Shown here: in pieces, positions 43,295 through 52,293 of the stretch
How positions within the stretch are numbered: the stretch's first letter is position 1
Layout of the letters: each line of letters begins with the position of its first letter
Assembly (NCBI GenBank): GCA_044326545.1
Contig: JBIRBM010000008.1
Coordinates: 7,481 to 71,480 of the forward strand
DNA length: 64,000 nt
Origin: JANWJE01 sp044326545
GTDB lineage: Bacteria > Chlamydiota > Chlamydiia > Chlamydiales > Parachlamydiaceae
Direction of reading: 5' to 3'
Notes under the pieces: generated by a model
Seen by the model: only the letters and a program-made list of their open reading frames with translations
What the model was told of the DNA's origin: nothing
Database searches by the model: none
Made by a program: the position numbers and the translations under genes

Positions 43295-45526
43295 ATGGAA
43301 AATAGCCCCAGCAGAACGATTCAAAAGAAAAAATCCAGGCGGGTGAAGACGCCTACCGTCATTCAAATGGAGGCAGTTGAATGCGGTGCTGCTTCATTAG
43401 GGATTATTCTTGGCTATTATGGCTGTTATGTCCCCCTTGAAAAACTTAGGGTTTTATGCGGTGTGACGCGCGATGGAAGCAATGCTCTTAATATCATTAA
43501 AGCCGGTCAATCACTAGGTTTAGAAGGAAGGGGGTTTCGTAAAGAGCTCGATCAACTGGCTGATCTTCCTTTGCCTTTTATTGCGCATTGGGGTCTTAAT
43601 CACTTTTTGGTGATCGAAGGATTTTCCGATCGTGATGTGTATATTAACGACCCCGCTACAGGGCCGCGCAAAATTTCATATCGTGAAATGGATGCCAATT
43701 TTACAGGCATCATTTTAAGTTTCATTCCGGGTTCGAGTTTTAAAAAAAATGCAAAGCCCTCCCTTTTTTCGAGCTTCTTTTTTCGCCGAATGGTTCAATC
43801 AAAAGGAGCTCTCTCTCTGATTATTTTGGTTTCTCTTTGTATCATTATTGTGCAACTTTCTCTTGCGGCGTTTTCTCAGGTTTTCTTGGATTATTTGGTA
43901 CAAGGAAAAGCCTTGGATTTAGCCTCTTATTTTATATGGGGAATGTGTTTTCTCTTTATTTTGATGGCCCTGTTTAGCTCTCTTAAAGAGCAGCTCCTTA
44001 ATCGACTTTATTTAAAGCTTTCGATCCTTTTTTCAACTGAATTTTTCTGGCATATCATTTCACTTCCCATTTCCTTTTTTGCCCAGCGCTATGCGGGAGA
44101 AATTGCCCATCGGATGAGTTTGAATGACAGCGTCGCATCGTCTTTAGTGATTGTTGCGACAAAAGGTGTTTTAAATGTGTTGTTAGCCTCTGTATTTGGC
44201 GTTGTTCTTTTTTGCTACGATACTTTGATTGCTTCCATTACACTTGCAATTGTGTTAATCAATCTTTCTGTGATTTATTTTCTCTATCGCTCTCGTCAAG
44301 ATGCTTATGCTTGTTATCAGCAAGTGATAGGGAAAAGCAACGCTTTTTCAATTGGAGGACTTGGGAGCATTGAAACCCTGAAAGCAACAAGCTCCGAGTC
44401 AAAATTTTTCTCGCGCTGGATCGGCTACTATACAAAATCTCTTAATGTCCTTCAAAATATGACCAAAATAGATGTGATAAGCGGTGTTCTCCCTCCTTTT
44501 TTGGAAGCGATTGGGACAATGTCTGTTTTGATGGTTGGAATTTGGAGGATCATGAATGGTGATTTAACTGTCGGAATGCTGTTGGCTATTACGATCATTG
44601 TGAAAAATTTCACATGGCCTGTTTACTCGCTATTAGGGCTTATTCAATCGATTCAACTGGTGAAAGTAAACGCAGAACGATTGGAAGATGTCCTTAAAAA
44701 TCCTTCGGATCCCGCTTTAAAAATCGCCGACGATTCGTTTAAGAATCCAGATGCCCATCATCCCACAATAAAATTAGAGGGGTTTTTAGATGTTAAAAAT
44801 ATTTCGTTTGGATTTAATCCTAATGCAGATCCAATCTTTGAAGAGGTTTCTCTTTCTTTAGCTCCGGGAAGGAGTGTCGCCCTTGTTGGCGAATCGGGGA
44901 GCGGAAAATCAACAATTGCTAAGCTGATTGGGGGGTTCTTTGTTCCTTTAAAAGGTGAGATTCTATTTGATGGGCTACCTCGAGCTGAAATTTCAAGAAC
45001 CCTGATGACAAATTCTCTTGCCATTGTTGAACAAGAACCCTCTCTTTTTTCCGATACAATTCGAGATAATATTACCCTGATGGAGCGCTATCCGATACAA
45101 GAAGATGTCATCCGTGCCGCGCAAGATGCTTGTATTCATGATGATATTATGAAAAGAAAAGGAGGGTATGATTTGATGTTAGAAGCCAATGGAGTGAATC
45201 TCAGCGGAGGTCAAAGGCAACGGCTTCAGATTGCGCGTGCCCTTTATCGTGATCCAACGATTCTCATTTTAGATGAAGCCACAAGTGCTCTTGATTCTGA
45301 AACAGAGGCTGAGGTGATTAAAAATATTAGGAGGAGAGGGTGCGCATGTTTAATGGTGGCTCATCGTCTAAGCACTGTGATGAATTGTGATGAAATTCTC
45401 GTTCTTTCTAAAGGCAGGGTTGTCCAAAGAGGCTCTCATGCAGAATTAATGAAGGAGCCCGGACAATATAAAACGTTAGTCGAAATTGAGAAATTCAAAG
45501 AACAAGTCGAGGCAGGGGCGATATGA
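43295..45526 (+). CDS. NHLM bacteriocin-type ABC transporter with C39 peptidase domain
   Basis: 743 residues, all three modules complete. Residues 1-140: C39 peptidase with Cys30 (MEAVECGAASLG), His103 (GLNHFLVIEGF) and Asp119 (NDPATG), the full triad that cuts a double-glycine leader. Residues about 165-440: six-helix exporter domain. Residues about 490-740: ATPase with Walker A GESGSGKST (532-540), signature LSGGQRQR, Walker B ILILDEATSAL and the switch His in VAHRLST. It removes a leader after Gly-Gly and exports the peptide. The precursor encoded at 54589-54876 has precisely such a site. The gene starts 3 bases after the second adaptor and overlaps the next ABC gene by 4 bases. Confidence 0.95.
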   Translation: MENSPSRTIQKKKSRRVKTPTVIQMEAVECGAASLGIILGYYGCYVPLEKLRVLCGVTRDGSNALNIIKAGQSLGLEGRGFRKELDQLADLPLPFIAHWGLNHFLVIEGFSDRDVYINDPATGPRKISYREMDANFTGIILSFIPGSSFKKNAKPSLFSSFFFRRMVQSKGALSLIILVSLCIIIVQLSLAAFSQVFLDYLVQGKALDLASYFIWGMCFLFILMALFSSLKEQLLNRLYLKLSILFSTEFFWHIISLPISFFAQRYAGEIAHRMSLNDSVASSLVIVATKGVLNVLLASVFGVVLFCYDTLIASITLAIVLINLSVIYFLYRSRQDAYACYQQVIGKSNAFSIGGLGSIETLKATSSESKFFSRWIGYYTKSLNVLQNMTKIDVISGVLPPFLEAIGTMSVLMVGIWRIMNGDLTVGMLLAITIIVKNFTWPVYSLLGLIQSIQLVKVNAERLEDVLKNPSDPALKIADDSFKNPDAHHPTIKLEGFLDVKNISFGFNPNADPIFEEVSLSLAPGRSVALVGESGSGKSTIAKLIGGFFVPLKGEILFDGLPRAEISRTLMTNSLAIVEQEPSLFSDTIRDNITLMERYPIQEDVIRAAQDACIHDDIMKRKGGYDLMLEANGVNLSGGQRQRLQIARALYRDPTILILDEATSALDSETEAEVIKNIRRRGCACLMVAHRLSTVMNCDEILVLSKGRVVQRGSHAELMKEPGQYKTLVEIEKFKEQVEAGAI

Positions 45527-48500
45527 ATGGGGCCGGCACTTTGGCAGATCTTTTTATTCAGCACGGTTGTGCCATTGAGATTCCTCTTAATTCTCGATTT
45601 TTTCTTCATGATCAAGAGCAGATGATATGGATAGAAAAAGGAGATGTCGACATTTTTGGTTTAGATCCTGACAGACATTCCATTGAAATCCTAAACAACC
45701 ATTTTGGAGAAATCGCAAAAAGAACTGATCCTTTTTTTGGTGATCAGTTTAAAGGGGGATTACATTTTCTTACAAATCATGGCGAAGGATCAATCCTTTT
45801 GAATTTTGATGAGATTTACCGCTCTGGAAAACCGCTCATGATTGCCATTGCAAACCGTGAGACAAGGGTCTGGAAGCTTTCTATAGAAAAAATGCGAGAT
45901 TTGCTCACCTCTTGTCCTCAACTGAATCAGCAAATGGATCTTCAGATCGAACAGTGGATGCATGGATTTTCTTCTCTTTTTCTTTATAGAAAAACGCCCA
46001 CCTTGCTTCTTCCTATCGAATATGATGTGATGATTCATTTGCAATCGGATACACAGGCTGTTTTAAAGAGGGGGGAAGAAAAAAAAATCGGATGGATTGA
46101 TCTTGTTGAAGGAAAGATAGAAATTGCAGGATTGCAAACCTTAACGTTAAAGCCAGCAGATAGTCTCTATCCTCTTTGTCAATCGATATGGTTTCAATCC
46201 TCTATTGCCTCAATTTTACAATTGAAGACCATACACTCAGTTCTATCCCACCCCAAATGTCTTCATGGATTGAAGACATTTAACGCTCATATTATCGATC
46301 TCCTTTTTTTTAATAAATTAATGAAAGGACGAAAGGAAGTCAATAAAATGAGATTACAAGATCATTGTGATCGCAAAACCCTTGAGGGATCTTTAAATGA
46401 ACTAGGAACAATTTTCAATCCTCAAGAAAGAGCGCCCCCTGCGGCTGTTTCCAACAGAATCGACTCCTGCTGTCAAGTCATTGGTCAACATCTTAACTTG
46501 ACGTTTACCTCTCTTCCGTTTAATGAGGAGCAACGTTTTTTTTCTTTTGAAGATTACCTTTACCGGCTTTGCCAATCTTCGAAGATAGAATATAGACGAG
46601 TGAGTTTAATGGAAAATTGGTGGAAACATGATCATGGGCCGCTTCTTTGTTTTAATAGACAACACTTTCTTCCCTTGGCCTTGATTCCGCTATTTGATGG
46701 TGGATATGAGGTTTATCATCCCGAACACAATATCTTGACTCCTTTCAAAGCGGAGGAATATCCTGATCTGGATCCGTCGGCCTATGTCTTTTATCGTTCC
46801 TTGCCTAATAAAAATGAAATTTCGAATTCAATGATTGCCTCTTTCTGCATTTTTGCAAAGAAATGGAACTGCATAGCATTCGCTTTTTTTTCATTTCTTG
46901 CAGTCGCGATATTGTCGATTTCTCCTTCTTTCACACAGAAGCTTTATGCTGTTGTGGTTCCAAATCTCAATTATGTCCTGTTTGCTCAAATTGGTTTTGG
47001 ATTTTTTCTCCTTTCACTTTGTGTGCTGGTATTTAGTTTTTGTCGAGAATACCTTGTCATTCGACTCATGACCTTATTTGATCAAGATCTTTCAGCTGCT
47101 CTTTGGCAAAGAATGTTAACATTGCCGGTCGATTTTTTCAGAAAATACAAAGTGGGAGATCTTTTTGTTCGGATACAAATCGTGAATGTCTTAAGAGATG
47201 TGTTATCAGGACAAAAAATGCGGCAATTAGTTTCTGTCTTTTTTTCCTTTCTCTATCTGATTCCCATGTTTTATTACAATCCTCTTTTAGCTTTAATTGG
47301 AATGAGTGTGTTGATTCCTGTGACCCTTATTTTTATTGTTGTCTCTTGGCATTTGAAAAGATTAAGCGGGCTCTCTTTAGAGCAAAATGGCATCCTTAGC
47401 GGTAAAATTTTAGAGACGCTCCTTGGGATAAATACGATCAGGACTTATGGATGTGAAAATCGTTTTTTTGCTCGTTGGGAAAAAACATTTTTTCAAAGTA
47501 AGCAGACAGTATGGCGCATAAAAACTCTTCAAAGTGTTGTAAACGTCACGTATGGATTGGTTAATCCCATTTCGTTGACAGTGATTTATGGTTTTATCAT
47601 TTATCAAATGCTCTCATCTCCACAAAAGGCGATGGAGATTCAATCTGCAGGCTTTGTTGGAGTCGGAAATTTTATGGGGTTTTATATCGCTTTTACTGCC
47701 CTGACGGGAGTTTTATTAAATTCATGCGATAGTCTTCTTGTATTAGCCCGTATTGCCCCCGCTTGGAATCGAGCCAGAATTTTTTTTGATCAACATCCCG
47801 AAAGTTCTTCTTCTCGGTTTAAAGTGGGTCCATTAACCGGAGAGGTTCGGGTCGATCATCTTCATTTCCGTTATGAGGCTGAGAGTCCTTTCATTTTAAA
47901 TAACATTTCAATCAAGATTCATCCAGGAGAATTCATTGCCATTGTGGGCTACTCAGGGTGTGGAAAGTCAACCCTCATACGCAATTTGATTGGATTTGAA
48001 AATCCTGAATCAGGGGCCATTTATTATAATGGAAGAGATTTAGCCACTCTGGATTTGTGCGATCTTCGCCGTCAAATAGGGATTGTTCTGCAAAATAGTT
48101 CTTTAATAGATGGATCTTTAAGAGATAACGTGATGGCAGGGGCCTTCTATAGTGAAGATCAGGTCATCAAAGCTCTTTCATCAGCTGGATTTGCCAAAGA
48201 TTTGGCTGAGCTCCCGATGGGGTTAGAGACTGTCCTGATGAATGGAGGATTGACCCTATCGGGGGGGCAAAAGCAAAAAATTTTAATTGCCAGAGCGCTG
48301 ATCGCTCATCCAAAAATCCTCATTTTTGACGAGGCTTCAAGTGCTCTTGATAGTGAAACACAGGAGATGGTGATTAAAAATCTTGAAGCTCTGAATACGA
48401 CAAGAATTGCGATTGCTCATCGACTCAGTACGATTCGAAATGCCGATCGCATTTATGTCATGGATGATGGAAAAATTGTTGATGAAGGGACTTATAAAGA

Positions 48501-48558
48501 ATTAGCCGTCCGAGAAGGCTTATTTAGAACCCTCTTGAAAAGACAATCGAGAAAATAG
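45523..48558 (+). CDS. NHLM bacteriocin-type ABC transporter, long second subunit
   Basis: 1011 residues. The first ~420 residues have no peptidase Cys; they contain a cyclic-nucleotide-binding-like beta part (about 15-125) and a region typical of the second NHLM transporter (FSSLFLYRKTP ... YRRVSLMENWWKHDHGPLLCF). Then a six-helix membrane domain (about 440-740) and an ATPase with Walker A GYSGCGKST (809-817), signature LSGGQKQK and Walker B ILIFDEASSAL. It overlaps the C39-ABC gene by 4 bases (ATGA). By family precedent the two ABC proteins act in the same NHLM export locus, probably as a heterodimer; the dimer is inference. Confidence 0.93.
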   Translation: MNGAGTLADLFIQHGCAIEIPLNSRFFLHDQEQMIWIEKGDVDIFGLDPDRHSIEILNNHFGEIAKRTDPFFGDQFKGGLHFLTNHGEGSILLNFDEIYRSGKPLMIAIANRETRVWKLSIEKMRDLLTSCPQLNQQMDLQIEQWMHGFSSLFLYRKTPTLLLPIEYDVMIHLQSDTQAVLKRGEEKKIGWIDLVEGKIEIAGLQTLTLKPADSLYPLCQSIWFQSSIASILQLKTIHSVLSHPKCLHGLKTFNAHIIDLLFFNKLMKGRKEVNKMRLQDHCDRKTLEGSLNELGTIFNPQERAPPAAVSNRIDSCCQVIGQHLNLTFTSLPFNEEQRFFSFEDYLYRLCQSSKIEYRRVSLMENWWKHDHGPLLCFNRQHFLPLALIPLFDGGYEVYHPEHNILTPFKAEEYPDLDPSAYVFYRSLPNKNEISNSMIASFCIFAKKWNCIAFAFFSFLAVAILSISPSFTQKLYAVVVPNLNYVLFAQIGFGFFLLSLCVLVFSFCREYLVIRLMTLFDQDLSAALWQRMLTLPVDFFRKYKVGDLFVRIQIVNVLRDVLSGQKMRQLVSVFFSFLYLIPMFYYNPLLALIGMSVLIPVTLIFIVVSWHLKRLSGLSLEQNGILSGKILETLLGINTIRTYGCENRFFARWEKTFFQSKQTVWRIKTLQSVVNVTYGLVNPISLTVIYGFIIYQMLSSPQKAMEIQSAGFVGVGNFMGFYIAFTALTGVLLNSCDSLLVLARIAPAWNRARIFFDQHPESSSSRFKVGPLTGEVRVDHLHFRYEAESPFILNNISIKIHPGEFIAIVGYSGCGKSTLIRNLIGFENPESGAIYYNGRDLATLDLCDLRRQIGIVLQNSSLIDGSLRDNVMAGAFYSEDQVIKALSSAGFAKDLAELPMGLETVLMNGGLTLSGGQKQKILIARALIAHPKILIFDEASSALDSETQEMVIKNLEALNTTRIAIAHRLSTIRNADRIYVMDDGKIVDEGTYKELAVREGLFRTLLKRQSRK

Positions 48559-48601
48559 ACTTCGTTTAACATGTGGTTTGCTTGAAAAAAGGTGGAAGTG
48601 A

Positions 48602-49744
48602 ATGCAAAATCAATTATCAAATCAACAAGTGGGCGAATTCCTGAGAAAGCAAACGTTAATTAAAGGAATCACAGATGAAGAGCTCTCTTATTTAGTTGAC
48701 ATGGCAGAATTTTCTGTTGCTCAGCCAAACGAGGTCATTTTTCCAGAAGGCGATCACTCTTCTGAACTCTATTTTATCTATAAGGGAGAAGTGTCTATCA
48801 CCAAAATAGATCGTAAAAATGGGAATGAATACACATTAAATATTCTTAAAGAAAGGGATTTTTTTGGCGATCTTGCTTTTTTGGATGGAGAGCCTCGCTC
48901 GTCAACAGTGAAAGCCAATTGTGAGACCTTTTTGCTAAAAATTTCTAAAGAAAGCTCTTATGCACAATCTGCCGAAATGGTCAGTATCTATAACAAGATC
49001 ATGAAAAATATTGCGAAAATCAATTTATTCCGAATCAGAGAGACGAATCAATTTTACATCGATCAAATCGGTAATGAGGTGAGGGGGCTCAAACAAGCAC
49101 TCATCAGTGGAAAGTTGTGTATCGTGGGATTGCTTCTTTTTTGGGCATGTCAAATGATTGCAGGAAAAATTCAGGACCCTCTGTTGCAACCTTTACTTCT
49201 AATGACCGTTGTACCGCTTTCTTTAATCGTGATCATTAATCAATCTATTGGCTCGTTATCCCATTATGGATTAACAACTCAAGATTGGAAAAAAAATATC
49301 AAGCCGGGGATTGGTCTCTCTTTAATCTTGATCATCATTGTTGGAGCCATCATCTTGATTGGCAGATTGATGCATCTCATTTACCCAAATATTGGAGCAT
49401 TTCAGCTCACTCCACTGAAATTAAGCCCAACTCTTTTCCTTTTCCCTTTTTATGCTTATGTCATGGAGTTTATTTTGCGAGGCGTGATCCAAACAAGCTT
49501 AAAAGATTTTCTGCAAGATGAGAGTCCAAAAAAAGCGATCTTATATACAGCATTGATCATCGCGTGTTTAAATTTACCGATCGGGATCGGTTGGGCATTC
49601 TGTGCTTTTGTTCTCAATTGTTTTCTTGGGTATCTTTATCATGATTACCCCCAGTTAGTTGGGAATGCTTGCCTTCATACAACAATCGGATTGATCCTTG
49701 TTCTCTTGAATTGGATTCCTCCATCTTGGTTATTTCGGATTTGA
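48602..49744 (+). CDS. Cyclic-nucleotide-binding-like domain fused to CPBP membrane protein
   Basis: 380 residues. Residues 1-135 form a cyclic-nucleotide-binding-like domain (SELYFIYKGEVSITKIDRK, then FFGDLAFLDGEPRSSTVKA, close to the phosphate-binding cassette with its Arg). Residues about 165-380 hold seven or eight hydrophobic spans of CPBP (CAAX protease/bacteriocin-processing) type. The first CPBP motif EExxxR reads MEFILR (Met288, Glu289, Arg293), so the first catalytic Glu is missing; a later NACLHTTIG corresponds to the His motif. It lies 43 bases after the second ABC gene and closes the cassette. It might act in immunity, leader recognition or regulated processing; peptidase activity is doubtful. 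Confidence 0.82.
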   Translation: MQNQLSNQQVGEFLRKQTLIKGITDEELSYLVDMAEFSVAQPNEVIFPEGDHSSELYFIYKGEVSITKIDRKNGNEYTLNILKERDFFGDLAFLDGEPRSSTVKANCETFLLKISKESSYAQSAEMVSIYNKIMKNIAKINLFRIRETNQFYIDQIGNEVRGLKQALISGKLCIVGLLLFWACQMIAGKIQDPLLQPLLLMTVVPLSLIVIINQSIGSLSHYGLTTQDWKKNIKPGIGLSLILIIIVGAIILIGRLMHLIYPNIGAFQLTPLKLSPTLFLFPFYAYVMEFILRGVIQTSLKDFLQDESPKKAILYTALIIACLNLPIGIGWAFCAFVLNCFLGYLYHDYPQLVGNACLHTTIGLILVLLNWIPPSWLFRI

Positions 49745-49747
49745 GAA

Positions 49748-49790
49748 CTCACCTTACGCACCGGGAGCGCGATTTGGGCTGAGGCAAAGG
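49748..49790 (+). repeat. Dispersed CTCACCTTACGCACC repeat copy
   Basis: CTCACCTTACGCACC followed by GGGAGCGCGATTTGGGCTGA, closely matching 36207-36240 and partly 16741 and 63698. It fills the gap between the end of the export cassette and the convergent cmk gene. Confidence 0.75.
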
Positions 49791-49830
49791 CTCAAAGGTA
49801 GAACAAAAAGGTTCTCATTCTTGCGACAAC

Positions 49831-50526
49831 CTATACACAGACCAATTTTGCTTTTAGTGAATCTTTGAATTCCAAAATTCGGAAGACAACGTCATCAATT
49901 GAGAGGTCTGAGGTATCAATAAGATAGGCATCTTTAGCCTGAATAAGAGGTGAATTTTCTCTCATTGTGTCGTACGCATCCCGTTTATTGATGTCGATTA
50001 AACACTGCTCAAGTGTGAGATCTTGAAATTCTTCTGGATATTTCGCTTTTAATTCATTAAAACGCCTTCGGGCTCGTACTTCATCTCGGCCGGTTAGGAA
50101 TATTTTCAACGCCGCATCCGGAAATACGACGGTGCCCATATCACGTCCTTCAAAAACGGCATTCACGCCAATTGCCAGTTCTCTTTGCAGTTCGACTAAC
50201 TTATCGCGTATCTCTCTCACAGCCGATATTTCAGAGACGGCAGATGTGACCTCTTGCCCTCTAATAATTTGAGAGATGTCTTCTCCCTCGAAGAAATATT
50301 TTCTTTCGCGTCTCACCACTTTTATCTTGAATTTAGAGGAAAATTGATCGAGAAACCTGGTCAATTCTTCGGGGTTGTGGATGTCAATTTTGTGTTTAAG
50401 TATTCCGTAGGTTAAGGAGCGGTACATAGCTCCTGTATCAAAGAAAATATAGCCGATTGATTCAGCAAGTTTTTTGGCCACAACGCTTTTGCCTGTTCCT
50501 ACGCATCCATCAATAGTAATGATCAT
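49831..50526 (-). CDS. cmk: Cytidylate kinase
   Basis: 231 residues. Phosphorylates CMP/dCMP with ATP. P-loop IDGCVGTGKSVVAKKLA at residues 5-20; the CMP-binding and lid segments FFDTGAMYRSLTYG, AVFEGRDMGTVVFP and RRRFNELKAKYP are present. Last gene of uppS-cdsA-cmk, the same order as in Chlamydia. Ends just before the repeat that borders the export cassette. Confidence 0.97.
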   Translation of the reverse strand: MIITIDGCVGTGKSVVAKKLAESIGYIFFDTGAMYRSLTYGILKHKIDIHNPEELTRFLDQFSSKFKIKVVRRERKYFFEGEDISQIIRGQEVTSAVSEISAVREIRDKLVELQRELAIGVNAVFEGRDMGTVVFPDAALKIFLTGRDEVRARRRFNELKAKYPEEFQDLTLEQCLIDINKRDAYDTMRENSPLIQAKDAYLIDTSDLSIDDVVFRILEFKDSLKAKLVCV

Positions 50527-50589
50527 GTTAATTTCACTTATTTTAAGATTGTTAGAACCTGTTTTTATCTTTCTTTAGATGAGGCATTT

Positions 50590-51447
50590 TTACCCAATCA
50601 CTCCCATTTTCAGTAGAAGATACAGAAAAGGGAGAGTAAAAACAAGAGAGTCTAAGATATCGAGCATTCCTCCCAGTCCGGGCAGATGACTGCTATCTTT
50701 TACACCTGCATCTCGTTTAAGGAGAGATTCAGATAAATCTCCCAATTGAGCCAAAATGCTGATTGTTAATCCTATCCAAATGCTTTGAAATAACGTCATT
50801 TTAAATAGAGTAAAGAGCGACACCACAATCGAAAAAATCAAGCTGGTAAGAAGAGATGCACTTAAACCCCCTAATGCTCCTTCCACTGTTTTTTTAGGGC
50901 TGATCGTGGGGGCAAGTTTATTTTTTCCCAACATTTTTCCGCAAAAATACCCCCCAATATCTGTCATTTTAGTGACAAGTAAAACATAGGTGAGCCATAA
51001 CCGACCATCAGATAAAGCGCTTTCGGGAAAAAAGTAGTTAATGCGTAAACCACAGCTAATAGGAAGAGTTAAATAAAAAATGCCGAATAAAGTGACCGCT
51101 AAATTTCCAAGCGATGAGGCTTGTTGATTAAAAAATGTAAGGAAAAGAGTGATGCATGAGAATAATAAGGCTAGCCAGGAAAAAGCGCTGAGCCCCGGAT
51201 AATAAAAGCTTAAGCCAATCGCAATTGTATAAATAACCGAGATGGAGATCCCTGAAACCGCTGAGGGGTGGAATCCCTTATTTCTTGCTAAATGATAATA
51301 TTCAGCAAGAGCGAAGCTAATCACCCCTGCTGAGAGGAGGATAAAAATGGGTTTAAAAAAAGGGGTGTATGAATAGTAGATGCTTATTGACAGACCCAAC
51401 ACACTGAATAAGCTCATGAGCAAACGTTGTTTAAATTGGTTTGACAT
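50590..51447 (-). CDS. cdsA: Phosphatidate cytidylyltransferase
   Basis: 285 residues from ATG 51447, immediately after the uppS stop, with GGGAGGG further upstream in the uppS end. CdsA makes CDP-diacylglycerol from phosphatidic acid and CTP. About eight membrane spans; the family signature lies near the C-terminus (SLLKRDAGVKDSSHLPGLGG then LDILDSL), with metal-binding Asp residues kept. Middle gene of the uppS-cdsA-cmk run. Confidence 0.95.
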   Translation of the reverse strand: MSNQFKQRLLMSLFSVLGLSISIYYSYTPFFKPIFILLSAGVISFALAEYYHLARNKGFHPSAVSGISISVIYTIAIGLSFYYPGLSAFSWLALLFSCITLFLTFFNQQASSLGNLAVTLFGIFYLTLPISCGLRINYFFPESALSDGRLWLTYVLLVTKMTDIGGYFCGKMLGKNKLAPTISPKKTVEGALGGLSASLLTSLIFSIVVSLFTLFKMTLFQSIWIGLTISILAQLGDLSESLLKRDAGVKDSSHLPGLGGMLDILDSLVFTLPFLYLLLKMGVIG

Positions 51448-51449
51448 CG

Positions 51450-52232
51450 TCAATTATCCCCTCCCCATCGCCTTTGTCTTGTCTGAAAATCGACAATGGC
51501 GTCAATCAAGTGTTGCGGTGTAAAATCGGGCCATAAGACGGGGGCGACATGAATTTCTGCATAAGAAATTTGCCATAACAGGAAATTGCTGACCCGAAAC
51601 TCTCCGCTCGTACGAATCAATAAATCAGGATCACTCCATTGACAGGTGTCGAGGTAGCGGGAAATGGTCTCTTCTTTTATTTCCCCCTTCTTTAATAATT
51701 GCTTGTCATAGTCGTTTAACATTGCGTTAAAAGCCCTGCAAATCTCATTTCGTGACCCATAGTTAAGAGCTAAAATCAGATGAATATTTGAGCAGTTTTG
51801 AGTTGCCGATTTGATTGTTTCGATGATTTGACGCAGAAATAGGGGAAGAGGCGTTAAATCGCCAATTGTTTCCAGTTTAATGCCCGTTTTAACCATCTCA
51901 TCGCACTGTTCGGTCAAATAACTGCCAAATAAAGCCATCAAAGCGATCACTTCTTCTTGCGGGCGGTTCCAATTTTCTGTGGAAAAGCTATAGAACGTCA
52001 TTTCTTTGATCCCAAGCTCTTTTGCAGCCTTCACAATTTCCATTAAAATATCAGCCCCTTCCCGGTGACCAGTTTGCACCTCCGCAAGACGTTTTTTAGC
52101 CCATCGACGGTTTCCGTCGGGAATAATGGCGATATGCTTAGGGATTCGCGAAGAGTCCAACCGGGCGAGTTGGGTGGGATGAAATCGACTTTTTTTTTCA
52201 GAAAAGGGGGGCATCACGGGATCAACCGACAT
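51450..52232 (-). CDS. uppS: Undecaprenyl diphosphate synthase (cis-prenyltransferase)
   Basis: 260 residues. Extends farnesyl diphosphate to the C55 carrier for cell-wall and glycan building. Substrate-binding HIAIIPDGNRRWAKKR at about 33, the following TGHREGAD, FSTENWNRP, and the C-terminal WSDPDLLIRTSGEFRVSNFL with YAEIHVAPVLWPDF are intact. N-terminal extension of about 30 residues. It lies 62 bases after lepA in the same direction, so lepA-uppS-cdsA-cmk may be one transcript. UppS in a chlamydia fits its reduced peptidoglycan cycle. Confidence 0.97.
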   Translation of the reverse strand: MSVDPVMPPFSEKKSRFHPTQLARLDSSRIPKHIAIIPDGNRRWAKKRLAEVQTGHREGADILMEIVKAAKELGIKEMTFYSFSTENWNRPQEEVIALMALFGSYLTEQCDEMVKTGIKLETIGDLTPLPLFLRQIIETIKSATQNCSNIHLILALNYGSRNEICRAFNAMLNDYDKQLLKKGEIKEETISRYLDTCQWSDPDLLIRTSGEFRVSNFLLWQISYAEIHVAPVLWPDFTPQHLIDAIVDFQTRQRRWGGDN

Positions 52233-52293
52233 AAGGAGTCCATAAAAATAGTCATTTGTAACAGGATATCTTAAATAGAATTGATTGAGTAGT

